A stretch of DNA of 33,285 nucleotides from UBA5078 sp041175045 (GCA_041175045.1 JBEDFR010000117.1:1-33285); one strand, 5' to 3'; positions 23,029 to 31,298 are shown, counted from the first letter of the stretch. Program-made: numbers and translations. Notes: generated from the letters alone by a model not told the origin.

Positions 23029-23843
23029 GTGAGGCGGCTCCAGAAGGCTCTGTCCGGCAGGGACTGGCCGTGGCCGGGTCGCTGCGCAGCTTCAAGGGCA
23101 TTCCAGGTGTAATGCTGTGCCCGTCGTGCGGCATCGACCACTTCGAGTCCATGGGCGATGTGGGCCGCGAGACTGGCAGCCAGCGTGCAACCTGAACCGT
23201 GATACTCCCCGCTCAGGCGCGGCCATTCCTGGCGCAGCGGCGGCTGATGGCGGGTGTACAGCTGATTGATGACGTTCGGGCTGTCGGCGTGGGTGCCTGT
23301 CAGCAGCACATGCGTACAGCCCATGTCCAGCAGGGCATTGGCGCAGGCTTCATCGCTGTCGGCTGCCGAGGTGAGCAGACGCAGTTCCACGGTGTTGGGC
23401 GTGACCACGGTGCACAGAGGAATCAGCAGGCTGCGCATGGCGGTGCGCAGCTCCTGTGCGCTGAAGTCGAAGCCGCCGCCGGCCCGCAGAATCGGGTCGA
23501 GAACAACAGGAACGCCCGGGTAGTCGTGCAGGATGCTGTGGATCACCTCGGCGGTAGCGCTGCTGCCGAGAAGTCCGATCTTGATGGCCGCCACGGGCAT
23601 GTCTTCCAGCACTGCCCGGGCCTGCTCGATCAGCAGGGTTGGCGGCACCGAATGGCAGGCCAGCACATTGTGGGTGTCCTGCACCGTCAGCGCCGTCACC
23701 ACGGGCAGGCAATGACAACCGGCGCTGAAGAGCGCCTCGATGTCGGCCTGAATGCCGGCGCCGCCGGAAGGGTCAAGCCCGGAGAAGCACAGCACATTGG
23801 GTTTGTAAGTGTTGAGGTCGGGTGTTGCGGACACGTCGTGCAC
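23025..23843 (-). CDS. thiD: Hydroxymethylpyrimidine (phosphate) kinase ThiD
   Basis: This 272-residue ribokinase-fold enzyme phosphorylates HMP and HMP-P for thiamine synthesis. It shows CFSGLDPSGGAGIQADIEA near residue 20, ALTVQDT, KIGLLGS, VVLDPILRAGGG, TPNTVELRLL, HVLLTGTH and the catalytic GSGCTLAASLAAHIAHG. Its stop overlaps the thiE start. hemJ ends 15 nt upstream. The thiamine pair is therefore likely to be transcribed with hemJ and hemL. Confidence 0.95.
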   Translation of the reverse strand: MHDVSATPDLNTYKPNVLCFSGLDPSGGAGIQADIEALFSAGCHCLPVVTALTVQDTHNVLACHSVPPTLLIEQARAVLEDMPVAAIKIGLLGSSATAEVIHSILHDYPGVPVVLDPILRAGGGFDFSAQELRTAMRSLLIPLCTVVTPNTVELRLLTSAADSDEACANALLDMGCTHVLLTGTHADSPNVINQLYTRHQPPLRQEWPRLSGEYHGSGCTLAASLAAHIAHGLEVVDAARRAQHYTWNALEAAQRPGHGQSLPDRAFWSRLT

Positions 23844-23858
23844 ACCTGCAGCAGAGGA

Positions 23859-24284
23859 TCAGAATGGCTTGACGACTACGAGTATCACAATTGCAATCAG
23901 CAGCAGCACCGGGAACTCATTGAAATAGCGGAAGAAAACGTGGCTGCGCTGATTGCGTTCGGCACGGAAGTCGAAAAAGAAGCGATAGCAGATGCCGTGG
24001 TAGACCAGCAAAAGCAACACAAGTCCCAGCTTGGCATGCATCCAGCCCGAGCTCATGTAGTAGCTGCCATTGAAACTGATCAGCCACAGGCCGAGCACGA
24101 CTGTGGCGATGGCAGAGGGCGTGCCGATGCCATTCAGAAGCTTGCGCTCCATGATGACAAAGCGGTCGCGGCTGATCTGGTCCTCAGCCATGGTGTGGTA
24201 GACGAAGAGGCGCGGGACATAGAAGATCGCGGCAAACCAGCACACCACCGCGACAATATGAAACGCCTTCACCCACAACATCAT
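23859..24284 (-). CDS. hemJ: Protoporphyrinogen oxidase HemJ
   Basis: The protein has 141 residues from the ATG at 24284 and four to five membrane helices. MLWVKAFHIVAVVCWFA and FYVPRLFVYH match HemJ, with the conserved His9 and Arg25 region, and GWMHAKLGLVLLL and NEFPVLLLIAIVILVVVKPF-type helices follow. HemJ carries out the penultimate oxidation in protoporphyrin synthesis in many proteobacteria that lack HemG. AAGGGGG lies just before the two adjacent ATGs; an upstream GTG would add six residues. It heads a minus-strand row ending with hemL and the kinase gene and is divergent from argC. Confidence 0.9.
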   Translation of the reverse strand: MMLWVKAFHIVAVVCWFAAIFYVPRLFVYHTMAEDQISRDRFVIMERKLLNGIGTPSAIATVVLGLWLISFNGSYYMSSGWMHAKLGLVLLLLVYHGICYRFFFDFRAERNQRSHVFFRYFNEFPVLLLIAIVILVVVKPF

Positions 24285-24465
24285 GCCCCCTTGCTTGCGC
24301 ACTGCGCTCTGTCGGCTTGCGGCCGCAACAATCGAGCCGGTACGTTAGCACAGCCGCCAACATGGATCGAGCCTGCATTCGGCGGTATCATGCCGGCCTC
24401 GCTTCGGGCGGCAATTCTGGATATTTCATTCAAGTCAGCACATTTTTGTCAGGCAGGAGGGCAGC

Positions 24466-25503
24466 ATGATCAAGGTAGGCATAGTCGGCGCAACCGGATA
24501 CACGGGCGTGGAGTTGCTGCGTCTGCTGGCTCCGCGCAAGGACGTGCGCATCGAGGTCATCACCTCGCGAGAGCTGCAGGATACGCCGGTTGCCGATCTG
24601 TTTCCGAATCTGCGCGGACATGTCGATCTGAATTTTTCCGCCCCGGATACCGATACGCTGTTTGCCTGTGATGTTGTTTTCTATGCCACACCCCATGCTG
24701 TCGCCATGAAGACGGTGCCGATGTTGCTCGAACGCGGTGTGCGTATCATTGATCTGTCCGCCGACTTCCGTCTGAAGAATCAGGCCTTGTGGGAGAAGTG
24801 GTACAACGTCGCGCATGAGAGCCCGCAGTACCTTGCGCAGGCAGTCTACGGCCTGCCCGAGGTCAATCGCGCAAGCATCGTCAAGGCGCAACTGCTGGCG
24901 GTGCCGGGCTGCTACCCGACAGCCATTCAGCTGGGTTTCCTGCCCTTGCTGGAACAGGGCCTGGTCGATACCCAGCACCTGATTGCGGACGCCAAGTCCG
25001 GGGTCAGTGGTGCCGGGCGCAAGGCTGCGGTCGGCAGCCTGCTGTCCGAGGCCTCCGAGTCCCTGCATGCCTACGGTGTCAGCGGCCATCGACATCTTCC
25101 CGAGATCAGTCAGGGTCTGGACGCCTATGCGGGCGAGGCAGTCAGACTGACCTTCATCCCGCACCTGACGCCCATGATTCGCGGCATTCACGCGACTTTG
25201 TATGCGCCGCTGAAACCGGGCAAGCAGGGCGTCGATCTGCAGGCCGTGTTCGAGAATCGCTACCGCAACGAACCCTTCGTGGACGTGCTGCCGGCCGGCA
25301 AGTACCCGGCCACGCGCAATGTGCGCGGTGCGAATCAGTGCCAGATCGGTGTTTGCTACCTGCCCGCCAACAACATGGTCGTGGTCATGTCGGTCATCGA
25401 CAATCTGGTCAAGGGTGCCTCCGGCCAGGCCATCCAGAACATGAACATCATGTTCGGACTGGAGGAAACGGCAGGCTTGCAGACGGTCGCCCTGCTGCCC
25501 TGA
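24466..25503 (+). CDS. argC: N-acetyl-gamma-glutamyl-phosphate reductase ArgC
   Basis: The 345-residue enzyme carries out the NADPH-dependent third step of arginine synthesis. The N-terminal nucleotide motif is VGIVGATGYTGVELLRLL, the catalytic cysteine is in VPGCYPTAIQLG, and HLTPMIRGIHAT and NMVVVMSVIDNLVKGASGQA are family blocks. AGGAGG lies 5 nt before the ATG. The gene begins a row with the DUF6776 and bactofilin genes (13-nt and 1-nt gaps), an arrangement also seen in Pseudomonas. Confidence 0.97.
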   Translation: MIKVGIVGATGYTGVELLRLLAPRKDVRIEVITSRELQDTPVADLFPNLRGHVDLNFSAPDTDTLFACDVVFYATPHAVAMKTVPMLLERGVRIIDLSADFRLKNQALWEKWYNVAHESPQYLAQAVYGLPEVNRASIVKAQLLAVPGCYPTAIQLGFLPLLEQGLVDTQHLIADAKSGVSGAGRKAAVGSLLSEASESLHAYGVSGHRHLPEISQGLDAYAGEAVRLTFIPHLTPMIRGIHATLYAPLKPGKQGVDLQAVFENRYRNEPFVDVLPAGKYPATRNVRGANQCQIGVCYLPANNMVVVMSVIDNLVKGASGQAIQNMNIMFGLEETAGLQTVALLP

Positions 25504-25516
25504 GGGGGTTCTCGCC

Positions 25517-26260
25517 ATGGCAGGGACAGTCCGGGGAAGCAGGCAGACCAGAATGGCCGTGGTGCCCTATCGGCCATGGCTGCCGGCCTTGATGATTGCA
25601 GGATTTGTCGTCGCTGTTCTGGTCGCCGGATTGGGTGGTCTTTATTGGGGCTACTATGGTGCCTCGCGCGAGCACATCGAGGTTGGCGCGGAGAACGTAC
25701 TTTTGAGCGATGCATTGCTCGAGGCGCAGGAACAAATCGCTGATCTACGCGCCCGACTTGCCATGTCCGGTCAGGACACGCTGCTCGATCAGCGTGCCGA
25801 AGCGGAAGTCCAGAGCACCATCAATTCGCTGCGCAGTCGTATTCGGCAGCTGGAGCAGGACGTCTCCCTCTATCGGCAGGTCATGGCGCCGGAAGCTGCT
25901 GAGCCGGGGCTGGTCATCGAGAGTCTCCGGCTGGAGCTTTCAGGAATTCCAGGTGGCTATCGCTATCGTGTGTTGGTGCGAGTGGCGGGAGCCGGGGATG
26001 AGACGGTCAAGGGCAGCTTCGACTTCTCAGTGCATGGCCTGCAGGATGGGGCGCCGGAGGACTACGCGTTGATGGAACTCGGTGCCGCAGCCTCCGGAAT
26101 GTCGGACTCCTTGGAGTTTCGCTACTTCCAGGCGTTGGAAGGGGAGTTCGAGCTGCCTCCCGGGTTCATTCCCGAAGAGGTGCTCATTCATGCACAATCA
26201 AGTCAGCCCGGTCAGTACACGACGGAGCGTCGCTTCAACTGGACAGTGGAGGAAATCTGA
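25517..26260 (+). CDS. Conserved membrane-anchored coiled-coil protein (DUF6776-like)
   Basis: The protein has 247 residues. One membrane helix (about 24-48, PALMIAGFVVAVLVAGLGGLY) follows a short basic N-terminus, then a coiled coil at about 60-135, and a beta-rich C-terminal domain (about 140-245). I recognise it as the uncharacterised protein that sits between argC and bactofilin in Pseudomonas-like genomes, where DUF6776 is the usual label. Its place 1 nt before bactofilin suggests a membrane partner of that cytoskeletal protein; this is inference. A second ATG at 25553 is possible. Confidence 0.75.
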   Translation: MAGTVRGSRQTRMAVVPYRPWLPALMIAGFVVAVLVAGLGGLYWGYYGASREHIEVGAENVLLSDALLEAQEQIADLRARLAMSGQDTLLDQRAEAEVQSTINSLRSRIRQLEQDVSLYRQVMAPEAAEPGLVIESLRLELSGIPGGYRYRVLVRVAGAGDETVKGSFDFSVHGLQDGAPEDYALMELGAAASGMSDSLEFRYFQALEGEFELPPGFIPEEVLIHAQSSQPGQYTTERRFNWTVEEI

Positions 26261-26261
26261 C

Positions 26262-26708
26262 ATGTTTGGATCGTCGGCCAGGGCAGCCCAGCCAGCAGGG
26301 ACCGCTCACACGCTGGTATCGCACCAGACGGAAATCATAGGTGATGTGCGCTTCGCAGGAGAACTGATTGTCGAGGGCCGAATACGTGGCAATGTGTTTG
26401 CCGATGATGAATCCGGCGCGATTCTGCGACTTGCCGACGGTGGTGTGATCGAGGGCGAAGTTTGGGTGCCAGTGGCGGTCATCAATGGTCTGGTGGAGGG
26501 TGATCTGCACTGTGCTCGTCAGCTCGAACTGGCCGCGAAGGGCGTCGTGATAGGGAATGTCTTCTACAATCTGATTGAAATGGTGATGGGCTCGGAGATC
26601 AACGGCAGCCTTCTGCACATCGGGCGCGCGCAGCAGGACGCCAAGCGTCTGGGCTCGAAAACCCTTGCCTTTGAGTCCACCGCAGCTGATCAATCAATAG
26701 TTGACTGA
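26262..26708 (+). CDS. Bactofilin-family cytoskeletal protein
   Basis: The 148-residue protein has a short disordered N-terminus and then the bactofilin (DUF583) beta-helix, about 22-125. Its repeated pattern, ADGGVIEGEVWV, NGLVEGDLHC and KGVVIGNVFY, is typical of right-handed beta-helix rungs, and EIIGDVRFAGELIVEGRIRGNV is the family opening (quoted in part: GELIVEGRIRGNV). Bactofilins polymerise without nucleotide and localise wall enzymes or shape functions. GGAGGA lies before the ATG. Its last codons overlap the IscR-like operator and -35 box of the erpA promoter. Confidence 0.92.
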   Translation: MFGSSARAAQPAGTAHTLVSHQTEIIGDVRFAGELIVEGRIRGNVFADDESGAILRLADGGVIEGEVWVPVAVINGLVEGDLHCARQLELAAKGVVIGNVFYNLIEMVMGSEINGSLLHIGRAQQDAKRLGSKTLAFESTAADQSIVD

Positions 26709-26721
26709 TTTACTCGGGTTT
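26697..26721 (+). promoter_or_regulatory. Candidate IscR type 1 operator of erpA
   Basis: The 25-bp stretch has half-sites ATAGTTGACT and ACTCGGGTTT and matches the E. coli IscR type 1 consensus, as I remember it, at 23 of 25 positions (mismatches at 17 and 24). It covers the -35 hexamer of the erpA promoter, as expected for repression by [2Fe-2S]-IscR. Confidence 0.6.
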
Positions 26722-26730
26722 ATCCATAAT
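26701..26730 (+). promoter_or_regulatory. erpA promoter
   Basis: -35 TTGACT (26701-26706), 18-nt spacer, -10 CATAAT (26725-26730); each hexamer matches five of six. The leader to the erpA start would be about 41 nt. The -35 lies within the last codons of the bactofilin gene. Confidence 0.65.
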
Positions 26731-26777
26731 CCTGCCAGCTCGCGAATCGCGCGCACCCTATAGTCCAAGGTATGCCC

Positions 26778-27131
26778 ATGTCTGCAGTTCAAACTCATGA
26801 TCCAGTCGTCATTTCCATGACTGCCAATGCCGCTAACAAGGTCAAGACTCTGATAGCCGAGGAGGGCAATCCGCGCTTGAAGCTGCGAGTGTTTGTGACG
26901 GGTGGAGGCTGTTCAGGTTTTCAATATGGATTCAGTTTCGATGAGGCCGTCAATGAGGACGACTCCGTGATCAGCAATCACGGTGCGCAGTTGCTGGTTG
27001 ATCCGCTGAGCTATCAGTACCTTGCTGGCGCCCGGGTGGACTATGAGGAGGGACTGCAAGGAGCAAAGTTCGTGGTCAGCAATCCTCTTGCTACCACCAC
27101 GTGCGGCTGTGGCTCTTCCTTTTCAGTGTAA
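26778..27131 (+). CDS. erpA: Iron-sulfur cluster insertion protein ErpA
   Basis: This 117-residue A-type carrier delivers Fe-S clusters to client enzymes, including IspG/IspH in E. coli. The three cluster cysteines are C45 in GGGCSGFQYGF and C109 and C111 in TTCGCGSSF. Most of the protein matches E. coli ErpA closely. I chose the second of two ATGs because AAGG lies 7 nt before it and only 1 nt before the first (26772). Its tail overlaps the tail of convergent anmK by 9 nt. Confidence 0.96.
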   Translation: MSAVQTHDPVVISMTANAANKVKTLIAEEGNPRLKLRVFVTGGGCSGFQYGFSFDEAVNEDDSVISNHGAQLLVDPLSYQYLAGARVDYEEGLQGAKFVVSNPLATTTCGCGSSFSV

Positions 27132-28265
27132 GGTGCGCTCGTCCAGCGTCTCGCTTTCGTAGATCCCGCCCAGAATGCAAGGTCTGTCTGCTCCAGTTAC
27201 GGAACCAGTGGCGATTGCTTCTCCCAGCCAAGCCTTGCGTGCCATCCAGGCGAAGGCGACGCCTTCTACCCAGTCGGGATCCAGCCCGGCTGAAGCACTG
27301 GAGAGCACCTTGGTTTCGGGCATCAAGGCTTGTAAGGCTGCCATGAGTGCGGCGTTGTGCGCGCCGCCTCCACACACGATGACTTCCTCTACGCCAGCCG
27401 ATTTCCAGTCGACACTTTGCGCAATGCTTCGCGCTGTGAAGGCAAGCAGGCTGGCTTGCACATCTTCATCGGCGATACAGGGCAGCTTGTCGAGTCGGGA
27501 ACTCAGCCAGTCGAGGTTGAAGAGCTCTCGCCCCGTGCTCTTGGGTGCCGGGCGCTGCAGATAGGGTTCGGCCATCAGCACGTCGAGCAATCGCTGATCG
27601 ACCTTGCCAGTGGTGGCCCATTGCCCCTCATGGTCATAGGCTGGTCCGCGTTTGGCCTTGATCCACGAATCAAGCAGGACATTGCCTGGTCCGGTATCAA
27701 ATCCGATGATCTGCTGGCGTCGTGAAGATGCCAGCAAGGTGATGTTGGCAATGCCTCCTATGTTCAGTATTGCCCGCTCCTTGCCTGAATTTCCGAAGTA
27801 CTCCTGATGAAAGAGTGGCGCAAGAGGCGCCCCCTGACCGCCCGCCGCCATGTCCTTGCGACGGAAGTCTGCGACGGTGCTGATGCCTGTTGCGCAGGCA
27901 ATGGTGTTCGGGTCCCCTATCTGGAGCGTGAAGGGAAATTCTCCATGCGGGTGATGCATGACAGTCTGGCCATGGCTGCCGATGGCCAGAACAGCTTCGG
28001 CGGCCAGGCCGGACTTGGACAGCAGAGTGTTGGCGGCTCTCGCGAAGAGCCTGCCAAGCGCAACATCGGTTTCACCCAGTGTTACCAGACTGACAGGCGC
28101 TCCTGAACAAAGCTCGAGAATCTTGTTTCGCAAATGCTCTGGAATCGTCTCACTGTGAGTCGCAATGAGGCTGGGTGGATTGCTTGCGAAATCCACCAGG
28201 ACAGCGTCGATGCCGTCGACACTGGTGCCGGAAAGCAGTCCGATGAAGAGTTCATGAGTGGGCAT
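27123..28265 (-). CDS. anmK: Anhydro-N-acetylmuramic acid kinase AnmK
   Basis: The 380-residue enzyme recycles peptidoglycan by opening and phosphorylating 1,6-anhydroMurNAc to MurNAc-6-phosphate. It starts FIGLLSGTSVDGIDAVLVDF and shows IGSHGQTVMHHP, VADFRRKDMAAGGQGAPL, ILNIGGIANIT, GFDTGPGNVLLD and VIVCGGGAHNAALM. AGAGG lies 7 nt before the ATG. The ORF open upstream is a shadow. Next to it on the same strand is an M23 wall peptidase, the usual neighbour in this lineage. Confidence 0.96.
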   Translation of the reverse strand: MPTHELFIGLLSGTSVDGIDAVLVDFASNPPSLIATHSETIPEHLRNKILELCSGAPVSLVTLGETDVALGRLFARAANTLLSKSGLAAEAVLAIGSHGQTVMHHPHGEFPFTLQIGDPNTIACATGISTVADFRRKDMAAGGQGAPLAPLFHQEYFGNSGKERAILNIGGIANITLLASSRRQQIIGFDTGPGNVLLDSWIKAKRGPAYDHEGQWATTGKVDQRLLDVLMAEPYLQRPAPKSTGRELFNLDWLSSRLDKLPCIADEDVQASLLAFTARSIAQSVDWKSAGVEEVIVCGGGAHNAALMAALQALMPETKVLSSASAGLDPDWVEGVAFAWMARKAWLGEAIATGSVTGADRPCILGGIYESETLDERTLH

Positions 28266-28320
28266 CGTAAGACCTCTGCGTCCGGGAGATGCTGGGGAAA
28301 TTGCAGATGCCAGAGATGGT

Positions 28321-29715
28321 TCAGCGAACCTGCGAAGTATTGGCAGGCTCGGTCCGCATGGAGAGCATGCGGTTGTCAGCCTTGGCGTTCTGCAGTCTGG
28401 CAAGGATGTCTCTTGTTTGCGCCGTGAACCTGGGCAACTCTTGCTCAGAGAGAGCGATCGCCTGCGGCAGCTGGTCAACGATTGTTCTGGGATCCTTGTG
28501 CACGCCGTTGACGAGGAATTCGTAATGCAGATGCGGGCCCGTGGAGCCGCCCGTTGTGCCGACGTAGCCGATCACCTGTCCCTGCTTCACGCGAGCACCT
28601 TTCTTTATCCCCTGTGCATAGTCACTCAGGTGGGCGTATTTCGTCTCGAAACTGCCGCCGTGCTGAAGCACGATCAATTTCCCAAACGAACCGCTTCTGG
28701 CGGCCCAGGTCACCGTGCCATCACTAGTGGCCCGCACGGGTGTTCCGCGAGGCGCTGCATAGTCGGTTCCGCGATGCGCGCGGATGGTATTCAGGATTGG
28801 GTGCTTGCGGGCCAGATTGAAATTTGAACTGATGCGGAAGACGTCGAGCGGAGTCCGGAGAAAGGCTTTCCGCATGCTTTCTCCTTCTGGGTTGTAATAA
28901 CCCGTTTCACCTGCCTCATTGGTGTAGCGTACTGCGACGAACTCTTCGCCCTGGTTGATGAACCTTGCAGCGAGGATTTCGCCGTGTCCGATGTATTCGT
29001 TCTTCAGGAACTTCTCTTCGTAAACAATGCTGAAGGAGTCGCCAACGCGGGTGTCTAGAATGAAATCGATCTCACCGCCGAAAATGTCAGCCATTTCCAT
29101 GATGGAAGAAGCCGGAATGTCTGCTCTTTGGCCAGCCATGAAGAGGCTGTCATCAATGATGCCTTCCTTGACCACGGGCACTATGTCTGGAGATAGCTGA
29201 ATGGGATCAACGCCGTAACCGTCTTCATTGAGGGTGAAGAGGTACCCCTCCAAGGGGGACTTCAGAACACGCAGCTGGGCGAGCTCGCCAGGTGCAGGAA
29301 TGTGGAAGCTCAACTCATATCCCGGATAGAGTCGATCCAGGACTTTGGCTTCCTCGCTGCTGTTGAGAACCTTGTACATATCTTGAGCGCTCAGCCCCAC
29401 CCGTCCGAATATTTCGGACAAGTTGTCTCCGGCTTGAACTTCAAAACTGGTCCAGACGGTTTCCATCTGGTCCGTCTTGTCAGATTGCACAATCTCGTCG
29501 CGCAGCATCGAATCGGTGCTGGCACCGGCAAGCGCTCGTGACAGTGCGCTGGGGCCGACCTGTATGGGTATGCTGGCTCTTGCGCCATGAGCCGACTCTT
29601 CTGGCGCGAAGAACAACGTGAAGACCAGGGCAACACTCAGATAGCTGGCGAGCTCAAGGTGCTTGCGAGGGTAGTATGTGCACAGGAAGCACTTGGCTGA
29701 AGACAAAAAGCCCAT
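28321..29715 (-). CDS. M23 murein DD-endopeptidase with LysM/OapA-like domain (MepM type)
   Basis: From the ATG at 29715 the protein has 464 residues. A membrane segment or signal anchor lies at about 22-37. An OapA/LysM-like part follows (FEVQAGDNLSEIF, about 91-104), then a Csd3-type middle domain. The C-terminal LytM domain carries zinc ligands H314 and D318 in HRGTD, with H362 in YAHLS and H395/H397 in PHLHYEF. All active-site residues are present, so it should cut peptide cross-links in the periplasm. A TTG at 29802 would extend it by 29 residues, but a likely promoter would then lie inside the gene. Neither start has a clear SD. tyrS is divergent. Confidence 0.88.
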   Translation of the reverse strand: MGFLSSAKCFLCTYYPRKHLELASYLSVALVFTLFFAPEESAHGARASIPIQVGPSALSRALAGASTDSMLRDEIVQSDKTDQMETVWTSFEVQAGDNLSEIFGRVGLSAQDMYKVLNSSEEAKVLDRLYPGYELSFHIPAPGELAQLRVLKSPLEGYLFTLNEDGYGVDPIQLSPDIVPVVKEGIIDDSLFMAGQRADIPASSIMEMADIFGGEIDFILDTRVGDSFSIVYEEKFLKNEYIGHGEILAARFINQGEEFVAVRYTNEAGETGYYNPEGESMRKAFLRTPLDVFRISSNFNLARKHPILNTIRAHRGTDYAAPRGTPVRATSDGTVTWAARSGSFGKLIVLQHGGSFETKYAHLSDYAQGIKKGARVKQGQVIGYVGTTGGSTGPHLHYEFLVNGVHKDPRTIVDQLPQAIALSEQELPRFTAQTRDILARLQNAKADNRMLSMRTEPANTSQVR

Positions 29716-29784
29716 TGAAATCTTGCTGTTTTGAATGTGTTCTGGATGTTGCCCCGCTTCCGGATCGAGGCCTGCGAGCGACCG

Positions 29785-29813
29785 ATTCTTATGAGTTTTC
29801 AAATGCAGGTCAA
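29785..29813 (-). promoter_or_regulatory. Possible promoter of the M23 peptidase gene
   Basis: Minus strand: -35 TTGACC at 29808-29813 (five of six), 17-nt spacer, -10 AAGAAT at 29785-29790 (four of six). Transcription would start near 29778, which supports the ATG at 29715 over the upstream TTG. Confidence 0.4.
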
Positions 29814-29834
29814 GTCATATTCCATTTACTAGTG

Positions 29835-29840
29835 TAAAAT
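29835..29840 (+). promoter_or_regulatory. Possible -10 box of tyrS
   Basis: TAAAAT (five of six) lies in the divergent region about 120 nt before tyrS. No convincing -35 was found. Confidence 0.3.
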
Positions 29841-29960
29841 CGCGCACCTTTTGATCTGTCATGCAAGGTGGAGTCGCTGGCACATTTCCCGATGTCATCC
29901 AGGTTGTCGACGTGCCTTTGCTTGACGCGTCCTTATTTGATGTATGAATGGAGAGTCAAA

Positions 29961-31244
29961 GTGACGTCCTGCTTGTTTGACATTATTGGCGACCTTGAAA
30001 GTCGAGGGTTGGTGGCGCAGCTCAGTTCTGGCGATGAATTGCCGGGGGTGTTGAGTACTCCGAGAACTCTCTATGCCGGTTTTGATCCAACAGCTGAAAG
30101 CTTGCATATAGGTAATCTGGTGCCGCTTCTTGCGCTGCGTAGATTCCAGTTGGCAGGGCACAGGCCCATAGCGCTCGTCGGCGGCGCAACTGGACTGATT
30201 GGGGATCCAAGCTTCAAGGCGTCAGAACGGCAATTGAACTCCACAGAGGTCGTGGAGCGCTGGGTTAATCGGATCAAGTCTCAAGTCTCGCAGTATGTCG
30301 ATTTTGATTCAGGCTCCTCTGGAGCGATTGTCGTAAACAACCTGGATTGGGTGCGTGATCTAAATGTGCTCGAGTTTCTGCGCCAGATTGGCAAACACTT
30401 TTCGGTGAACTCGATGATTCAGAAGGACTCGGTCAAGCAGCGTCTTGAGCGAGAAGGTGCGGGTATCTCTTTTACAGAGTTCACCTACATGATTCTTCAG
30501 TCCTTTGATTTCTCCGAATTGTACAAGCGCTACGGCTGCATTCTCCAAATCGGCGGAAGTGATCAATGGGGCAACATTACAGGTGGCATCGAGCTGACTC
30601 GTCGGTTGCACCAAGCGCAGGTGTATGGCCTGACGATACCGCTTGTGATGAAGGCGGATGGGCAGAAATTCGGAAAGACCGAAACTGGCACAGTCTGGTT
30701 GAATGCCAACAAGACTTCTCCTTACGCTTTCTATCAGTTCTGGTTGAATGCTGCGGATGCAGATGTCTACCGTTTTCTCAGGTACTTCACATTCTTGTCT
30801 CCCGCATTGATTGATGAGATCGAGATTTCTGACAAGTCAGCACTCGGCAAGCCGGAGGCGCAACGGATTCTCGCCCGGGAAGTCACTCGAATTGTGCATG
30901 GAGAAGCTGGCTACGAGGCTGCTGAGAGAATCAGTGAGGCATTGTTTTCAGGCGATGTTGCAAGGCTGAGCCATGGGGACTTTGAACAGCTCAGGCTTGA
31001 TGGTGTGCCCTCCACAATTCTAGAGTCGCCTTCAATGTCTCTGGTCAGTGCATTGGTTTATGTTGGCCTTGCAGCCTCCAACAGGATAGCGCGCGAGCTG
31101 ATTGCTTCCCGGTCGATCAGTCTCAATGGCGTGAGCATCGAGTCTGACGAGTATCTTGTTAATCGGGAAAACGTCCTTTTTGGTCGATATGCCCTGTTGC
31201 GTCGTGGAAAGAAGACTTTCCAGTTGCTTTGTCTGGCTGATTAA
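29961..31244 (+). CDS. tyrS: Tyrosyl-tRNA synthetase TyrS
   Basis: The protein has 427 residues from a GTG start and charges tRNA-Tyr. Class I motifs are HIGN at 49-52 (the HIGH site) and KFGKT (the KMSKS site). Other family blocks are YAGFDPTAESLHIGNLVPLL, VGGATGLIGDPSFK, LQIGGSDQWGNITGG and, in the C-terminal S4-like RNA-binding domain, RELIASRSISLNGV. It aligns along its length with E. coli TyrS. The GTG is chosen because GGAGAG lies 5 nt before it and the next residues fit the family start; upstream ATGs at 29868 and 29940 have no SD. GC content is lower than in most of the window. Confidence 0.96.
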   Translation: MTSCLFDIIGDLESRGLVAQLSSGDELPGVLSTPRTLYAGFDPTAESLHIGNLVPLLALRRFQLAGHRPIALVGGATGLIGDPSFKASERQLNSTEVVERWVNRIKSQVSQYVDFDSGSSGAIVVNNLDWVRDLNVLEFLRQIGKHFSVNSMIQKDSVKQRLEREGAGISFTEFTYMILQSFDFSELYKRYGCILQIGGSDQWGNITGGIELTRRLHQAQVYGLTIPLVMKADGQKFGKTETGTVWLNANKTSPYAFYQFWLNAADADVYRFLRYFTFLSPALIDEIEISDKSALGKPEAQRILAREVTRIVHGEAGYEAAERISEALFSGDVARLSHGDFEQLRLDGVPSTILESPSMSLVSALVYVGLAASNRIARELIASRSISLNGVSIESDEYLVNRENVLFGRYALLRRGKKTFQLLCLAD

Positions 31245-31298
31245 GAATCTTGGTCGCGTAGCTTCATGCCATAGGGCTGACCACTTGGGAAATAAAGC

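Noticed and set aside
23844..23858. TPP riboswitch before thiD
   Set aside because: The gap to hemJ is only 15 nt, so no room exists for a THI element.
24418..24432. ArgR-like box TGGAT-ATTTC-ATTCA before argC
   Set aside because: The half-sites are separated by five rather than four bases and the left one has a mismatch; it is too weak to call.
31247..31290. Hairpin TGGTC...GACCA after tyrS as a terminator
   Set aside because: The stem is short and bulged and no T-run follows; tyrS may read into the rrn promoter region.
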